Counted from the stretch's first letter, positions 43,585 to 53,660 are shown. The stretch is DNA of 64,000 bases from Labrys wisconsinensis (GCF_030814995.1 NZ_JAUSVX010000006.1:124001-188000), one strand, 5' to 3'. Notes: generated by a model not told the origin, from the letters alone. Numbers and translations: made by a program.

Positions 43585-44694
43585 CTATTTCGTCCTTGCC
43601 TGCCAGAGCGTGATCCAGTCGTCGGCGGCGATGCCGCGGCATTCCGGCATGCTGGTGTAGCTGGCCAGCCGGAAGTCCCGGCCGGTCCAGGCCCAGCTCC
43701 AGGACGCGCCGCAATCGCCGATGCCGCGGCCCTTGTGGAACGAGGCCATCACGCCGGCCTCGTCGACCTCGCTCGGGTCGGTCGGCGAGGCGAGGCGCGC
43801 GGCGATCTTGCCTGTCGCCTCGTCGAGCGTCTCGAACACGAGCCGCCGCGCTGCGGCCGGTGCCGAGGGTACGCCGAGATAGAGCATGGCGCCGGACTGG
43901 TAGGCGGCGCGCCAGCAGCCGATCTGGTAGAGCGTCTCCTGGTCCGACAGGCGCTGCGCGCTGGAGACCACGTCCTTCTCCTGGTCGATGTCCTGGCATT
44001 CGCCGGCCTTCGTCTCCCGCACGTGCCGGGCGATCAGCGCCTTGGGCGCCGGCGCGTCGGCGGCATCGGCGGCCGCCTTGGGCGGGTGGACCGCGGCGAT
44101 CAGCGGCGCCGCCGGAGCCGGCGGCACGGCGGCAGCGGGCTTGTCGCCCTTGCGAGCCAGCGCCGTCACCGTGCCGACGCGCCCCTGCACGTCGTCGATG
44201 AACAGGAGCGCCGCCGCCATGCCGTCGAGCGACACCGGCAGGCCGTCCGTGGGCAGCGGCGCTCCGGCGCCGAAGCGCAGCGTCCGGCCGTTGCGGATCG
44301 CCGCAATCAGATCCGTCGCCGCGGTGCCGGAGAGCGCCACCTCGGCGGCGGCGTCGGGATCGGTCTTCGGCAGGGCCGAGAAGGCCGAGGCCGGGATCTC
44401 GACCGGCGCGGCGCCGTCGAGGCTGTAGGCGAGGCCCTTGGCGCCGATCGCGCCGTCCTGGTCCATGAAGCGCAGCGTCGGCGCGGCCTGCGGACCGCCG
44501 GGCCGGTCGAGCACGAGATAGAGGATGTCGCCGGAATCCTCGCCCACGGTGCCGAGGGCGCGGCAGGCGAGGGTGTTGTCGCAGCCGGCCAGCCAGGCCT
44601 TGAAGCTCTTCAGGGCCGAGGCCGGCGCGGCGCCGGCCGAGGCGAGCAGCAGGGCTGGGAGCAGGAGGAAGCCGAGTGGGCGGACGGCGGTCAT
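43585..44694 (-). CDS. DUF1176 family exported protein
   Basis: A 369-residue protein with a signal peptide (MTAVRPLGFLLLPALLLASAGAAPASA) and the DUF1176 pattern. This pattern comprises FKAWLAGCDNTLACRALG near residue 31, LRFMDQDGA, the repeated pairing of tryptophan- and cysteine-containing blocks, and the end DDWITLWQARTK. Several cysteines (CDNTLAC, GECQDI, GCWRAAY, DCGASW, ECRG) probably form disulfides in the periplasm. Function is unknown. It is divergent from the DUF2339 gene. Confidence 0.87.
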   Translation of the reverse strand: MTAVRPLGFLLLPALLLASAGAAPASALKSFKAWLAGCDNTLACRALGTVGEDSGDILYLVLDRPGGPQAAPTLRFMDQDGAIGAKGLAYSLDGAAPVEIPASAFSALPKTDPDAAAEVALSGTAATDLIAAIRNGRTLRFGAGAPLPTDGLPVSLDGMAAALLFIDDVQGRVGTVTALARKGDKPAAAVPPAPAAPLIAAVHPPKAAADAADAPAPKALIARHVRETKAGECQDIDQEKDVVSSAQRLSDQETLYQIGCWRAAYQSGAMLYLGVPSAPAAARRLVFETLDEATGKIAARLASPTDPSEVDEAGVMASFHKGRGIGDCGASWSWAWTGRDFRLASYTSMPECRGIAADDWITLWQARTK

Positions 44695-44830
44695 CGTGTC
44701 ACCATGGAAACAGCGGCCGAAGCCGGCGGCTTTCTCGGGCCGGACGATTCAGGCTATATCGCAGGCGACTTCCCCCGGGATAGGGGCATGGCCGCGCCAC
44801 ACCGGGACGGCCGGGCGGGACCGGAGCGCG

Positions 44831-47641
44831 ATGGACGACTTAGCGGGCTGGATCATCCTCGGCGCCATCGTGGTGCTGGGCCTGCCGATCCTGGCGATCT
44901 CGGCCTTCATCATGGCGCTCGGCCTGCGCGGGCGCGTGGGCGTCCTGGAACATCGCCTGGCCGAGCTGCAGCACGAGCTTCGGCAGCGCGCCGCCGGAGC
45001 GCCCGCGGCGGCTGCCGCACCGCCCGAGGCGCCCGAGATGCCGCTGCCTCGGCAAGCCGAGCCTGAGGTTCCGGCGCCGGAGCCGGAGCCGGAGCCTGCG
45101 CCGGCCGAGCCGGCCGTCGCCGAATCTCCGCCCGAGGCGCCGGTCTTCGCCGGCGAGCCCGTGCTGCCGCCCCCGCCGGCGGCCAGGCCACCGGGCCTGC
45201 CGCGGCCCAGCCTGGAGGAGCGGCTCGGGGCGCGCTGGGCGGTCTGGGTCGGCGGCCTGGCGCTGGCCTTCGGCGGCATCTTCCTGGTGCAATATTCGAT
45301 CGAGGCCGGCCTGCTCGGCCCCGAGGCCCGCATCACCCTCGGCCTCTTGTTCTCGCTCGTCCTGATCGCCGTCGGCGAATGGCTGCGGCGCCGGCCCGCG
45401 CCCGCCGCCGAGGCCGGCCGCGCGGTCTACATCCCCGGCGTGGTCACCGCGGCCGGCACGGCGGCGCTGTTCGCCACCGTCTATGCCGCCCATGCCCTCT
45501 ACGGCCTGATCGGCCCCGGCGCCGCCTTCGCAGCGCTCGGCCTGGTGGCGCTGCTCACCATGGCCGCCGCGGCCCTGCACGGGCCCTGGCTCGCCGGGCT
45601 CGGCCTGGTCGGCGCCTATGCGACGCCGCTGCTGGTCTCCTCGCGGACGCCCGACCCCTGGGCCCTCGTCATCTATCTCGCCGTGGTCACGGCCGCCGCC
45701 TTCGCCCTGGCGCGCCTCCGGCTCTGGCGCTGGCTGGCGGTCACCGCCATCCTTGCCGCGCTCGGCTGGGGCCTCGCCATCCTCGGCGCCACGGCCGACG
45801 GCTCGCTCGCCGGCGGCGATGTCACGCCGGCCGCGGCCTACGTCCTGGCGCTGGGAGGGCTGATCGTCGGCCTCCTGGTGGTGCAGCCGCACCGTGGCCA
45901 CACCGGCTTCTCCGGTTTTGATGGCGTCGCCCTCACCGCCCTTGCCGGACTCGCGGCCCTGGCCCTGGTCCTCGCCCATGCCGGGCATTTCGCCGGGCTC
46001 GGCCTCGGCACGGCGCTGGTCGTCGCCGCGGCCCTGCTGGCCTCGGCGCTCGCCTTCGACGGCGTCACGCCCGCCGCCGGCATCGCCGCGCTGCTCGCCG
46101 TCGGCCTGGTGCTGACATGGCCGGTGGCCGAGCAGGTCGCGGCGGAGCCTATCACCATCGTGCCGCACCGCCTGGTGTCGCCGCCGCTGATCCCGGACGC
46201 GCTCGCCGCCTATCTCGCCACCGCGGCCGTGGCCGGCCTCGCGCTGTTCGCCGCCACCACGGCCGCCCTGTTCCGGCGCGCGGTGCCGCTGCGCCCGGCG
46301 ATCGCCCTGGCGCTCGCCGGCGTCGCCGGTCCGCTCCTGATCCTCGCCTGCGCCTATGTCCGTGCCACCGGCTTTGCGCAGAGCATCCCCTACGGCCTGG
46401 TGGCGCTCGCCGCCGCGGCGGTGCTGGCCGGCACCACCGACCGGCTGATGCGGCCGGCGGCGCCCGGCTCGGACGCCGCCGCCTCGTTGCACGCCGCCGG
46501 CGCCACCGCCGCCCTGGCGCTGGCCCTGGCCATGACGCTGGAGGGCTCGCCGCTGACGCTCGCCTTCGCGCTCGCAAGCCTCGGCACCGCCTGGGTCGCG
46601 GCACAGCGTCCGCTCGCCGCCCTGCGCTGGAGCGCGGCGGCGCTGGCCGTGCTGGTGCTGGCGCGCATCGGCGGCGCCTGGACCGTGATCGGCGAGGCGA
46701 TGACCACCTTCCCGGACTGGAGCGACATCGCCCTGCGCTATGCCGTACCGGCCCTCGCCCTCGGCTTCGGCGGCCGGCTGCTGCGCCGCCAGGCCACGGA
46801 CACGCCGGCCGCCATCCTGGAGGGGGCCGCCATCGTGCTCGGCACCACGGCGGCGGCGCTCGCCATCCGCCTCGTGGTGGTGGGGCCGGAGGCGGCGCTG
46901 GCCGCCCCGCTGGGGCTGATGGAAGGCGGCCTCGACACGGCGCTCGCCTTCGGCATGGCGCTCGGCTTCGCCCGCGGCGCGCTCACCACCACGAGCCCGG
47001 TCCACCGCTTCGTCGCGCCGCTGGCGGCGCTCGGCGCCGTGGCCCTGGCCGTGGTCGGCCCGGTCCTGGCGCTCAACCCGGCCATACGGGGCGAGGATGT
47101 CGTCGGCGGCATCCTCGTCAACACGCTGCTGCTCGGCTACGCCTTCCCGGCGGTGCTGGCCGTGCTCGCCGCGCGGATGTGGCGGCGCATCGCCGGCGGC
47201 GAGGGCGCTGCCGCCGACCGGACCCGGCCCCTCGCCCATCCGCTCGCCGTCGTCCTGGGCGCGACCGGCCTCGTCCTCGCCTTCCTCTATGTCACCTTCG
47301 AGACCCGGGTGGCGGTCAGCGGCCCCGACATGAGCTTCGCTTCGATCTCCAATGCGGAATCCTACGCCTATTCCGCCGTGTGGCTGGTGTTCGGCATCAT
47401 GCTGCTGGCGGCCGGCCTCGTCTTCAACTGGCGGGGTGCGCGGCTCGGCTCGGCGCTGGTCATCCTGCTGACGGTGGCCAAGGTCTTCCTGATCGACATG
47501 GACGCGCTCGAGGGCGTCTGGCGGGCGCTCTCCTTCATCGGGCTCGGCGCGGTGCTGATCGGCATCGGGCTGGTCTACCAGCGCCTGCTGTTCGGCGCCG
47601 GCCGGCGCAGCACCGCGGGCGGAGAGGGCGGCCCGGCGTGA
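44831..47641 (+). CDS. DUF2339 multi-span membrane protein
   Basis: A 936-residue integral membrane protein. After one N-terminal helix there is a short coiled coil (VLEHRLAELQHELRQ), then a proline- and glutamate-rich linker to about residue 130. Then comes the family start RLGARWAVWVGGLALAFGGIFLVQYSIEAGLLGP, and roughly two dozen hydrophobic segments run to the end. This layout matches DUF2339. The role is unknown; an envelope or transport function is possible. The ATG at 44831 begins the N-terminal helix. Confidence 0.9.
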   Translation: MDDLAGWIILGAIVVLGLPILAISAFIMALGLRGRVGVLEHRLAELQHELRQRAAGAPAAAAAPPEAPEMPLPRQAEPEVPAPEPEPEPAPAEPAVAESPPEAPVFAGEPVLPPPPAARPPGLPRPSLEERLGARWAVWVGGLALAFGGIFLVQYSIEAGLLGPEARITLGLLFSLVLIAVGEWLRRRPAPAAEAGRAVYIPGVVTAAGTAALFATVYAAHALYGLIGPGAAFAALGLVALLTMAAAALHGPWLAGLGLVGAYATPLLVSSRTPDPWALVIYLAVVTAAAFALARLRLWRWLAVTAILAALGWGLAILGATADGSLAGGDVTPAAAYVLALGGLIVGLLVVQPHRGHTGFSGFDGVALTALAGLAALALVLAHAGHFAGLGLGTALVVAAALLASALAFDGVTPAAGIAALLAVGLVLTWPVAEQVAAEPITIVPHRLVSPPLIPDALAAYLATAAVAGLALFAATTAALFRRAVPLRPAIALALAGVAGPLLILACAYVRATGFAQSIPYGLVALAAAAVLAGTTDRLMRPAAPGSDAAASLHAAGATAALALALAMTLEGSPLTLAFALASLGTAWVAAQRPLAALRWSAAALAVLVLARIGGAWTVIGEAMTTFPDWSDIALRYAVPALALGFGGRLLRRQATDTPAAILEGAAIVLGTTAAALAIRLVVVGPEAALAAPLGLMEGGLDTALAFGMALGFARGALTTTSPVHRFVAPLAALGAVALAVVGPVLALNPAIRGEDVVGGILVNTLLLGYAFPAVLAVLAARMWRRIAGGEGAAADRTRPLAHPLAVVLGATGLVLAFLYVTFETRVAVSGPDMSFASISNAESYAYSAVWLVFGIMLLAAGLVFNWRGARLGSALVILLTVAKVFLIDMDALEGVWRALSFIGLGAVLIGIGLVYQRLLFGAGRRSTAGGEGGPA

Positions 47642-47736
47642 GCCGGGAGGGAACGCATGACGCAAGGCGGGGTTTGAGCGTATAACCGAGGTCGCAGGGC
47701 GGGGCCGTGTGCCACGACTGCCAAGGGGAGACCCTC

Positions 47737-47937
47737 ATGAGCAGGCTCTTGTTGCTTGTCGTCGTGGTCTACATCATCGGCATCTGCGTCCAGCTGGCGC
47801 CGGTCGTGCGCGCTTCCTGGGACACGGTGCCCGCCTCCCAGCTCACCGCCGACGTGCTCGCCCATCTGCCGGAGGCGTCCTCCTGGCCGGTGCGGGTCTT
47901 CGACAACCTGCGCAACAAGACCAACGGCCAGCCCTGA
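47737..47937 (+). CDS. Small membrane protein
   Basis: A 66-residue protein with one N-terminal membrane span (LLLLVVVVYIIGICVQLAPVV) and a short hydrophilic tail ending LRNKTNGQP. The ATG at 47737 has a strong AAGGGGAG site seven bases upstream, which supports a real gene. I know no named family. It may be co-transcribed with the DUF2339 gene, 95 bases upstream. Confidence 0.65.
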   Translation: MSRLLLLVVVVYIIGICVQLAPVVRASWDTVPASQLTADVLAHLPEASSWPVRVFDNLRNKTNGQP

Positions 47938-48104
47938 CGGCGCGGCGCCTCTTCCCGCGTGGCAGGGCTCGACGGTCGTCGGCACCATGGCCGAGCGAGC
48001 GACGGCTCTGTCGTCAAGCGCCGCCGACTGTGCTAACCTAGCGGCACGCGTCTCCGCCGACGCTCCCGTCTCGTTCGAGCGCCGGCCACCTTCGGGGGCT
48101 TGCC

Positions 48105-48740
48105 ATGGTCGACATCCAGTGGACTCTTCACGGCCGCGAATTCGCCAATTGCAATTGCGCCTACGGTTGTCCCTGCCAGTTCAATGCGTTGCCGACTCAC
48201 GGCCATTGCTCAGCCGTGGTCGGCATGCAGATCGACACCGGCCATCACGGCGACACCAGCCTCGATGGCCTGCGCATCGCCGGCGTGTTTTCCTGGCCCG
48301 GGCCGATCCATCTCGGCAACGGCCAGGCCTTCCCGATCGTCGACCAGCGGGCCGACGACGCCCAGCGGGGCGCCATCCTGCGCATCATGAGCGGGCAGGA
48401 CACCAAGCCGGGCGCGACCATGTTCAACGTCTTCGCCTCGATGCTGAGCAAGGTCCATGACCCGGTCTTCACCGACATCGACTTCGAGGTCGACGTCAAG
48501 GCACGGCGGGCGCGGCTGAAGGTGGCCGGCTATATCGACCAGCGCGGCGAACCGATCGTCAACCCGGTGACCGGCGCGGAGTATCGCGGCGCCATCGTGC
48601 TCGATGGCGGTTTCGAATACACGCGCGCCGAGATGGGGCGCGGCTGGTCGAAGACGCAGGGGCCGATCGCGCTCGAGCTCGCCGATTCCTACGGCCAGTT
48701 CGCCGATCTGCATCTGTGCCAGGACGGCATCATCCGCTGA
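48105..48740 (+). CDS. DUF1326 domain protein
   Basis: A 211-residue protein of DUF1326. The N-terminal motif FANCNCAYGCPCQFNALP contains four closely spaced cysteines (CxCxxxxCxC), which suggests metal or thiol chemistry. The rest is predicted beta-rich. Function is unknown. It overlaps the DUF2182 gene (TGATG), a pairing seen in many genomes, so the two probably work together. Confidence 0.87.
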   Translation: MVDIQWTLHGREFANCNCAYGCPCQFNALPTHGHCSAVVGMQIDTGHHGDTSLDGLRIAGVFSWPGPIHLGNGQAFPIVDQRADDAQRGAILRIMSGQDTKPGATMFNVFASMLSKVHDPVFTDIDFEVDVKARRARLKVAGYIDQRGEPIVNPVTGAEYRGAIVLDGGFEYTRAEMGRGWSKTQGPIALELADSYGQFADLHLCQDGIIR

Positions 48741-49615
48741 TGCCCGCGGCCGACACCGCGATCGCCGCGTTGCTGAAGCGCGACCGCGTCGTGGTCGCCG
48801 CGGCGCTGGCGGGACTGACGCTCCTCGCCTGGGCCTATCTCTTCTGGCTGTCCGCCCATATGGCGATGCCTGCGGCCGGTGCCGCCATGTCCGGCGACAT
48901 GGCGGGCATGGACATGGCGGGCATGGACATGGGCCCGGCGGGCGGGGGCGCCGGTGGAATGGCCGCCGCAGTCGCGCCGGCCTTCCGGATATGGGCGCCG
49001 GTCGATTTCGCCGTCATGTTCGCCATGTGGTCGGTGATGATGGTCGGCATGATGACGCCCTCGGTGGCGCCCATGGTCCTGCTCTATGCCGGCGTCGGCC
49101 GCAAGGCGGCACAGAGCGGCAGGCCCTTCGCCTCGACTGGCTGGTTCTTTGCCGGCTATATCGTCGTCTGGATCGGCTTCAGCGCGCTGGCGACCGGCGC
49201 CCAATGGGCCTTGACGGCCCTTGCGCTGCTCACCCCGGGCATGGCGGCGGCAAGCACGCTCCTGGGCGCCGCCGTTCTCGTCGCGGTCGGGCTCTATCAA
49301 TGGACGCCGCTCAAGCAGACCTGCCTCAGAGCCTGCCAGTCACCGCTCGGCTTCCTGATGGCGCATGGCGGCTTCCGCGCCGCGCCGCTCGGCGCGCTCC
49401 GCCTCGGCATGCTGCACGGAGCTTATTGCCTCGGCTGCTGCTTCGCCCTGATGGGCCTGCTCTTCGTCGGCGGCATCATGAACGTGCTGTGGATCGCCGG
49501 CCTGACAATCCTCATCCTGCTGGAGAAGCTCGTCCCGGCCGGCCAGCTGATCCCGCGCATCTCCGGCGCCCTGATCGCTGCGGCCGGGATCTGGCTGCTC
49601 GTCCACCCGGGTTGA
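48740..49615 (+). CDS. DUF2182 predicted metal-binding membrane protein
   Basis: A 291-residue integral membrane protein of DUF2182 (PF09948). An extracytoplasmic loop near residues 40-75 is rich in methionine (SGDMAGMDMAGMDMGP), as in copper-handling proteins. The conserved block DFAVMFAMWSVMMVGMMTPSVAPMVLLY and the HGAYCLGCCF motif follow. Start is fixed by the TGATG overlap with the DUF1326 gene. A role in copper or other metal handling is plausible but not shown. Confidence 0.87.
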   Translation: MPAADTAIAALLKRDRVVVAAALAGLTLLAWAYLFWLSAHMAMPAAGAAMSGDMAGMDMAGMDMGPAGGGAGGMAAAVAPAFRIWAPVDFAVMFAMWSVMMVGMMTPSVAPMVLLYAGVGRKAAQSGRPFASTGWFFAGYIVVWIGFSALATGAQWALTALALLTPGMAAASTLLGAAVLVAVGLYQWTPLKQTCLRACQSPLGFLMAHGGFRAAPLGALRLGMLHGAYCLGCCFALMGLLFVGGIMNVLWIAGLTILILLEKLVPAGQLIPRISGALIAAAGIWLLVHPG

Positions 49616-49652
49616 GTGCGCATCGGCGCAGGGCCGTCGTCAATCTCGAAAC

Positions 49653-51053
49653 CTATGTCAGCTTGCGCTGGAGAAAATCGTAGAATCGCGGGTCGTCCGC
49701 CCGGGACACATTGATCCGGATGCCCCTGGCAAGCGGATGGGTCTTGTCGACGCAGAACACGCTGCCGGGGGCGATGAAGATGCTCTCCCGGGCGCCGTCC
49801 CGGGCAAGCGCGATATCGTCGGCGCCCGGCGGAAGCTGGAGATAGAGGTAATATCCGCCGACGCTGTCGCTGAAGATTCGATGGCCGGCCTGCCGCAGCT
49901 TCGATTGCACGCGGCCCGATGCCGTCTCGATCCGCTGGCCCAGGCGCTTCAGGTGCCGGTCGTAATGCCCGCCCGCGAGCAGGTGGTGCAGCAGCCGCTC
50001 GACATAGCCGGAGCTGTTGACCGTCGTCAGCATTTTGAGCTCGGCGAGGGCCGCAATCCTGTCCGCGCGCGTGGCGATGAAGCCGGACCGCAGGCTCGCC
50101 GACAGGGTCTTGGAGAACGTGCCGATCGAAATGACGTTGCTCAACTGGTCGAGCGTCGCCAGCCTGTTGCCGGAGGCGATCGGCAGGTCGACGAAAGGAT
50201 CGTCCTCGACCAGCACCAGGCCATGCCGGTTGGCGATCGTCAGGATCGCATGCGCCACCGGCAGCGTCACCGAGCCGCCGGTCGGGTTGTGGCCGAGGGA
50301 CTGCGTGAAGAACAGCTTTGGCCGTTCGCCGGCCGCCTTGGCCGCCAGGTCCTCCGGGCTCGGTCCGTCCGGCGTGCGGGTGACGCCGACCATCCGGACC
50401 TGCGCCAGGGTCAGCTTGGCGAACAGGGGATAGTAGCCGGGCTCGTCCACGAGCACGGTGTCGCCGGGCGACAGCATGGCGCGGATGATCAGGTCCAGCG
50501 CGTGGTTCGCCCCGAAGGTCAGAAGGATGTTGTCTTGCCCGGCCTGGATCTGCTGGTCGGCGAGACGCCGCGCCAGCTGCTGCCTTAGCGGCAGGAAGCC
50601 GAGGGCCGAGCCATAGGCATCGGCGTCCGCCGACAGGGCGCCGCCAGGGGCGCCGAGATGACGCCGGATCTCGGATTGCTCCGTCCATGACGGCGGCGGC
50701 CGGCCGTCGCCGACGCGGATCTGGAAGCTCTGCTCGAGCTGGGCGCCGAGAAGCGAGGCGACGTCGACCGCCTCCGCGACGTGCTTCGGCCTGGAACTGG
50801 CGGCGGCGTCCGCGGCGGCGGCCACGACGAAGCCCGACCCGGCTCTCGCCGCGATATGGCCCGAGGCCACCAGCCGGTCATAGGCCTCGACGATGGTGTT
50901 CTTGGACACGCCGAGCTCCGCCGCGGCCCTGCGGATCGACAGGAGACGGCTGCCCGGCGACAGTGCGCCGCCGGCGATCTCGCCCTGCAGCTTGCGGACG
51001 ACGCCGTCCACCAGGGTCGCAGGCTGCGCGCTCCGTTCGCCACCGGCTGCCAT
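49653..51053 (-). CDS. MocR-type GntR/aminotransferase regulator
   Basis: A 466-residue fusion of a GntR winged helix (about 10-80: [20 protein letters not shown], then [28 protein letters not shown]) with a fold-I aminotransferase-like domain. The PLP lysine is in [16 protein letters not shown], with DEPGYYPLF and [11 protein letters not shown] upstream as in active aminotransferases. MocR regulators use PLP and an amine or amino acid to control neighbouring genes. The ATG at 51053 has GGGAGGG upstream. It is divergent from the mvaA operon and is the likely regulator of that operon. Confidence 0.92.
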   Translation of the reverse strand: MAAGGERSAQPATLVDGVVRKLQGEIAGGALSPGSRLLSIRRAAAELGVSKNTIVEAYDRLVASGHIAARAGSGFVVAAAADAAASSRPKHVAEAVDVASLLGAQLEQSFQIRVGDGRPPPSWTEQSEIRRHLGAPGGALSADADAYGSALGFLPLRQQLARRLADQQIQAGQDNILLTFGANHALDLIIRAMLSPGDTVLVDEPGYYPLFAKLTLAQVRMVGVTRTPDGPSPEDLAAKAAGERPKLFFTQSLGHNPTGGSVTLPVAHAILTIANRHGLVLVEDDPFVDLPIASGNRLATLDQLSNVISIGTFSKTLSASLRSGFIATRADRIAALAELKMLTTVNSSGYVERLLHHLLAGGHYDRHLKRLGQRIETASGRVQSKLRQAGHRIFSDSVGGYYLYLQLPPGADDIALARDGARESIFIAPGSVFCVDKTHPLARGIRINVSRADDPRFYDFLQRKLT

Positions 51054-51168
51054 TGGCCCTCCCTGGAGCAAAGCGCGTTTGGGCCGAAACGCTGCTTTGC
51101 TCTCATTCCTGGTCTCGACGCGTCTTTGCGAGTCTTGGCGATTCCGCCAAATCGCAAAACGCTTCAGG

Positions 51169-51218
51169 GGTACAGTTTCAGACAATATCTGAAAATTGTA
51201 CCTTTGCAGAAGGGTACT
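51169..51218. promoter_or_regulatory. Large palindrome between mocR and mvaA
   Basis: Outer arms GGTACA (51169-51174) and TGTACC (51197-51202) enclose inner arms TTTCAGA (51176-51182) and TCTGAAA (51188-51194) around a five-base centre. A third copy of the outer element, GGTACT, is at 51213-51218. The 34-base palindrome stands out in the AT-rich middle of the divergent spacer and lies 50 bases before the mvaA start. It is the best operator candidate for the MocR protein. Confidence 0.6.
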
Positions 51219-51251
51219 GAAGCGGTCATCTCTGCGGCAAGAGGAAAATGC

Positions 51252-52616
51252 ATGGGGAGGACGGCCTTGAGCGGCTCGGAGACGGGTGCAGCGCGCCCGG
51301 CGATCACTTCGCAGGGCGCAGCGCGACCTGCGATCAATTCGCGGCTGGAGAACCTGCGCAATCTCGTCCCCGCCGAACGGCTCGGGAAGGTCGCTGAGGC
51401 CGTCGCTCTCGGTGACGGCGAGCTGGAGGCTCTCGGCCGCGGCGGGCTGCCGCTCGCGCTCGCCAACGGCATGATCGAGAACGTCATCGGCACGTTCGAG
51501 CTGCCGCTGGGCATCGCCACCAATTTCACCATCAACGGCCGCGACTACCTGATCCCGATGGCGGTCGAGGAGCCCTCGGTCGTGGCGGCCGCCTCCTACA
51601 TGGCCCGCATCGCCCGAGCCCATGGCGGCTTCCAGACCTCGAGCAGCGCGCCGATCATGCGGGCGCAGGTGCAGGTGCTCGATGTCGCCGATCCCCACGG
51701 CGCCCGTGCTCGCGTCCTGAAGGACCAGGACGCGATCATCGCCGCCGCCAATGCCAGGGACAAGGTGCTGATCTCGCTCGGCGGCGGCTGCCGCGGCATC
51801 GAGGTGCATGTCTTCGACCGCACGCCCGTCGGCCCCATGCTCGCCGTCCATCTCATCGTCGACGTGCGCGACGCGATGGGCGCGAACACGGTCAACACCA
51901 TGGCCGAGACCGTGGCGCCGATCATCGAGCGGATCACCGGCGGCGTCGTCCGGCTGCGGATCCTGTCGAACTACGCCGACCTGCGCCTCGCCCGCGCGGC
52001 GGTGACCGTCCCGCCCGAGGCGCTGAAGACCGAGGATTATGCCGGCGAGCGCATCGCGCGCGGCATCGTCGAGGCCTGCGCCTTCGCCATCGTCGATCCC
52101 TACCGGGCGGCGACCCACAACAAGGGCATCATGAACGGCATCGATCCGATCGTGGTGGCGACCGGCAATGACTGGCGCGCGATCGAGGCCGGCGCGCATG
52201 TCTGGGCAGCCCGGTCCGGCCGGTATACCGCGCTGTCGAACTGGGAGATCGACGGGAAGGGCCATCTCGTCGGCACGCTGGAAATGCCGATGGCGCTGGG
52301 GCTGGTCGGCGGCGCCACCAAGACCCATCCGGCCGCGCGCGCCGCCCTCAAGATCCTGGGTGTCCAGAGCGCCCAGGAACTGGCCGAGGTCGCCGTCGCC
52401 GTCGGGCTGGCCCAGAACATGGCCGCCCTGCGGGCGCTCGCGACCGAAGGCATCCAGAAGGGCCACATGGCGCTGCACGCGCGCAACATCGCCATCGTCG
52501 CCGGCGCCGCCGGAGATGAGATCGAGACGGTCGCCGGCGCGCTGGCGGCCGACCACGATGTCCGCGTCGACCGGGCCAAGGAGATGCTCGAAGCCCTGCG
52601 CGGCGGCAAGGGCTGA
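51252..52616 (+). CDS. mvaA: Hydroxymethylglutaryl-CoA reductase, class II (mevalonate degrading)
   Basis: A 454-residue class II HMG-CoA reductase. In bacteria that grow on mevalonate the enzyme runs in the oxidative direction: mevalonate plus CoA plus 2 NAD gives HMG-CoA. All four catalytic residues of the Pseudomonas mevalonii enzyme have counterparts: Glu107 (VEEPS), Lys291 (THNKG), Asp307 (TGNDW) and His405 (KGHMALHA). [10 protein letters not shown] and [10 protein letters not shown] are also present. The protein is longer at the N-terminus by about 24 residues, which contain a ten-residue direct repeat ([10 protein letters not shown] / [10 protein letters not shown]). The ATG at 51252 has AGAGGA upstream. 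First gene of the operon. Confidence 0.94.
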   Translation: MGRTALSGSETGAARPAITSQGAARPAINSRLENLRNLVPAERLGKVAEAVALGDGELEALGRGGLPLALANGMIENVIGTFELPLGIATNFTINGRDYLIPMAVEEPSVVAAASYMARIARAHGGFQTSSSAPIMRAQVQVLDVADPHGARARVLKDQDAIIAAANARDKVLISLGGGCRGIEVHVFDRTPVGPMLAVHLIVDVRDAMGANTVNTMAETVAPIIERITGGVVRLRILSNYADLRLARAAVTVPPEALKTEDYAGERIARGIVEACAFAIVDPYRAATHNKGIMNGIDPIVVATGNDWRAIEAGAHVWAARSGRYTALSNWEIDGKGHLVGTLEMPMALGLVGGATKTHPAARAALKILGVQSAQELAEVAVAVGLAQNMAALRALATEGIQKGHMALHARNIAIVAGAAGDEIETVAGALAADHDVRVDRAKEMLEALRGGKG

Positions 52617-52620
52617 GACG

Positions 52621-53631
52621 ATGAGCGCGCCCGCCGCCGAGGACATCCCCAGGCCGTTCCATCTCCGGATGCTGCGCAGCCAGGAAGGCATCGTGCTGGC
52701 GCTAGCCATCCTCGCCTTCCTCATCTTCTCCGTGCTGCTCCCGGGATTTCTCAGCCCCGGCAATCTCCTGGTGCTGGTGCGGAGCGTCTCCATCCTCGGC
52801 ATCCTGGCGCTCGGCATGGCGCTCGTCGTCATCGCCCGCGGCATCGACGTTTCCATGATCGCCATCATGGTCGTGTCGGTGTCCTGGGCCTTCGTCATCA
52901 CCCGCGCCGGCTATCCCTTCGCACTCGCCCTGCTGATCGGCGCCGGTTTCGCGCTCATCGCCGGCATGCTCATCGGCGCATTGATCGCCTTCGGCGACGT
53001 GCCGCCGATCTTCGCCACCCTTGCAGCGGGCTCGGTGATCTACGGCACCGGCCGGACGTTCTTCTTCACCCTGGAGATGCAGAACGTGCCGCCGGACACC
53101 GACTGGTTCAGCGTCATCGGACAAGGCAGCCTCTTCGGCATTCCCATCACCGTCGTCGCTTTCGCCGTGCTGTGCGGCCTGTTCCAGTTCGTGCTGCGGA
53201 GCACCCGCTTCGGCTGGATGATCTACGCCATGGGCAGCAATCCGGGCGCGGCCCGCGTCACCGGCATCCCGTTCCGGCCGATGACGGTCGCCCAATATGC
53301 GATCAGCGCCTTCGTCGCCTACATCGCCGGGCTGATCCTTGCCTCCTCGGCAGCGGCGATCAACGCCCGGCTTTTCAACTCGACGATGATTTACGACATC
53401 CTGCTCGTCGTCGTGCTGGGCGGCATCGGCCTCAATGGCGGCCATGGCAGCGTGCGCAACGTCGTCCTCGGCACCGCCTTCGTCGGCATCCTGCTCAACG
53501 GCATGACCATCCTGAACATCGACTACACGATCCAGAACCTGGTCAAGGGCGTGGTGCTGCTCCTGGCGATCGTCGTCGATTCCCTCGTCAATCCCCGCGA
53601 CGAGCAGACGTCGCAGCAGGGGGACCTCTAG
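52621..53631 (+). CDS. ABC transporter permease, ribose type
   Basis: A 336-residue permease of BPD_transp_2 (RbsC-like), with ten or so hydrophobic segments. Typical blocks are LALGMALVVIARGIDVSM (near 62-79) and VLGGIGLNGGHGSVRNVVLGT (near 270-290). It starts four bases after the mvaA stop, so it is in the same operon and probably translationally coupled. It should heterodimerise with the fused permease encoded two genes on. Proposed substrate is mevalonate, mevalonolactone or a related compound. Confidence 0.88.
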   Translation: MSAPAAEDIPRPFHLRMLRSQEGIVLALAILAFLIFSVLLPGFLSPGNLLVLVRSVSILGILALGMALVVIARGIDVSMIAIMVVSVSWAFVITRAGYPFALALLIGAGFALIAGMLIGALIAFGDVPPIFATLAAGSVIYGTGRTFFFTLEMQNVPPDTDWFSVIGQGSLFGIPITVVAFAVLCGLFQFVLRSTRFGWMIYAMGSNPGAARVTGIPFRPMTVAQYAISAFVAYIAGLILASSAAAINARLFNSTMIYDILLVVVLGGIGLNGGHGSVRNVVLGTAFVGILLNGMTILNIDYTIQNLVKGVVLLLAIVVDSLVNPRDEQTSQQGDL

Positions 53632-53660
53632 AGCCTGCGTTCAACCCGGGAGGAAAAAAC

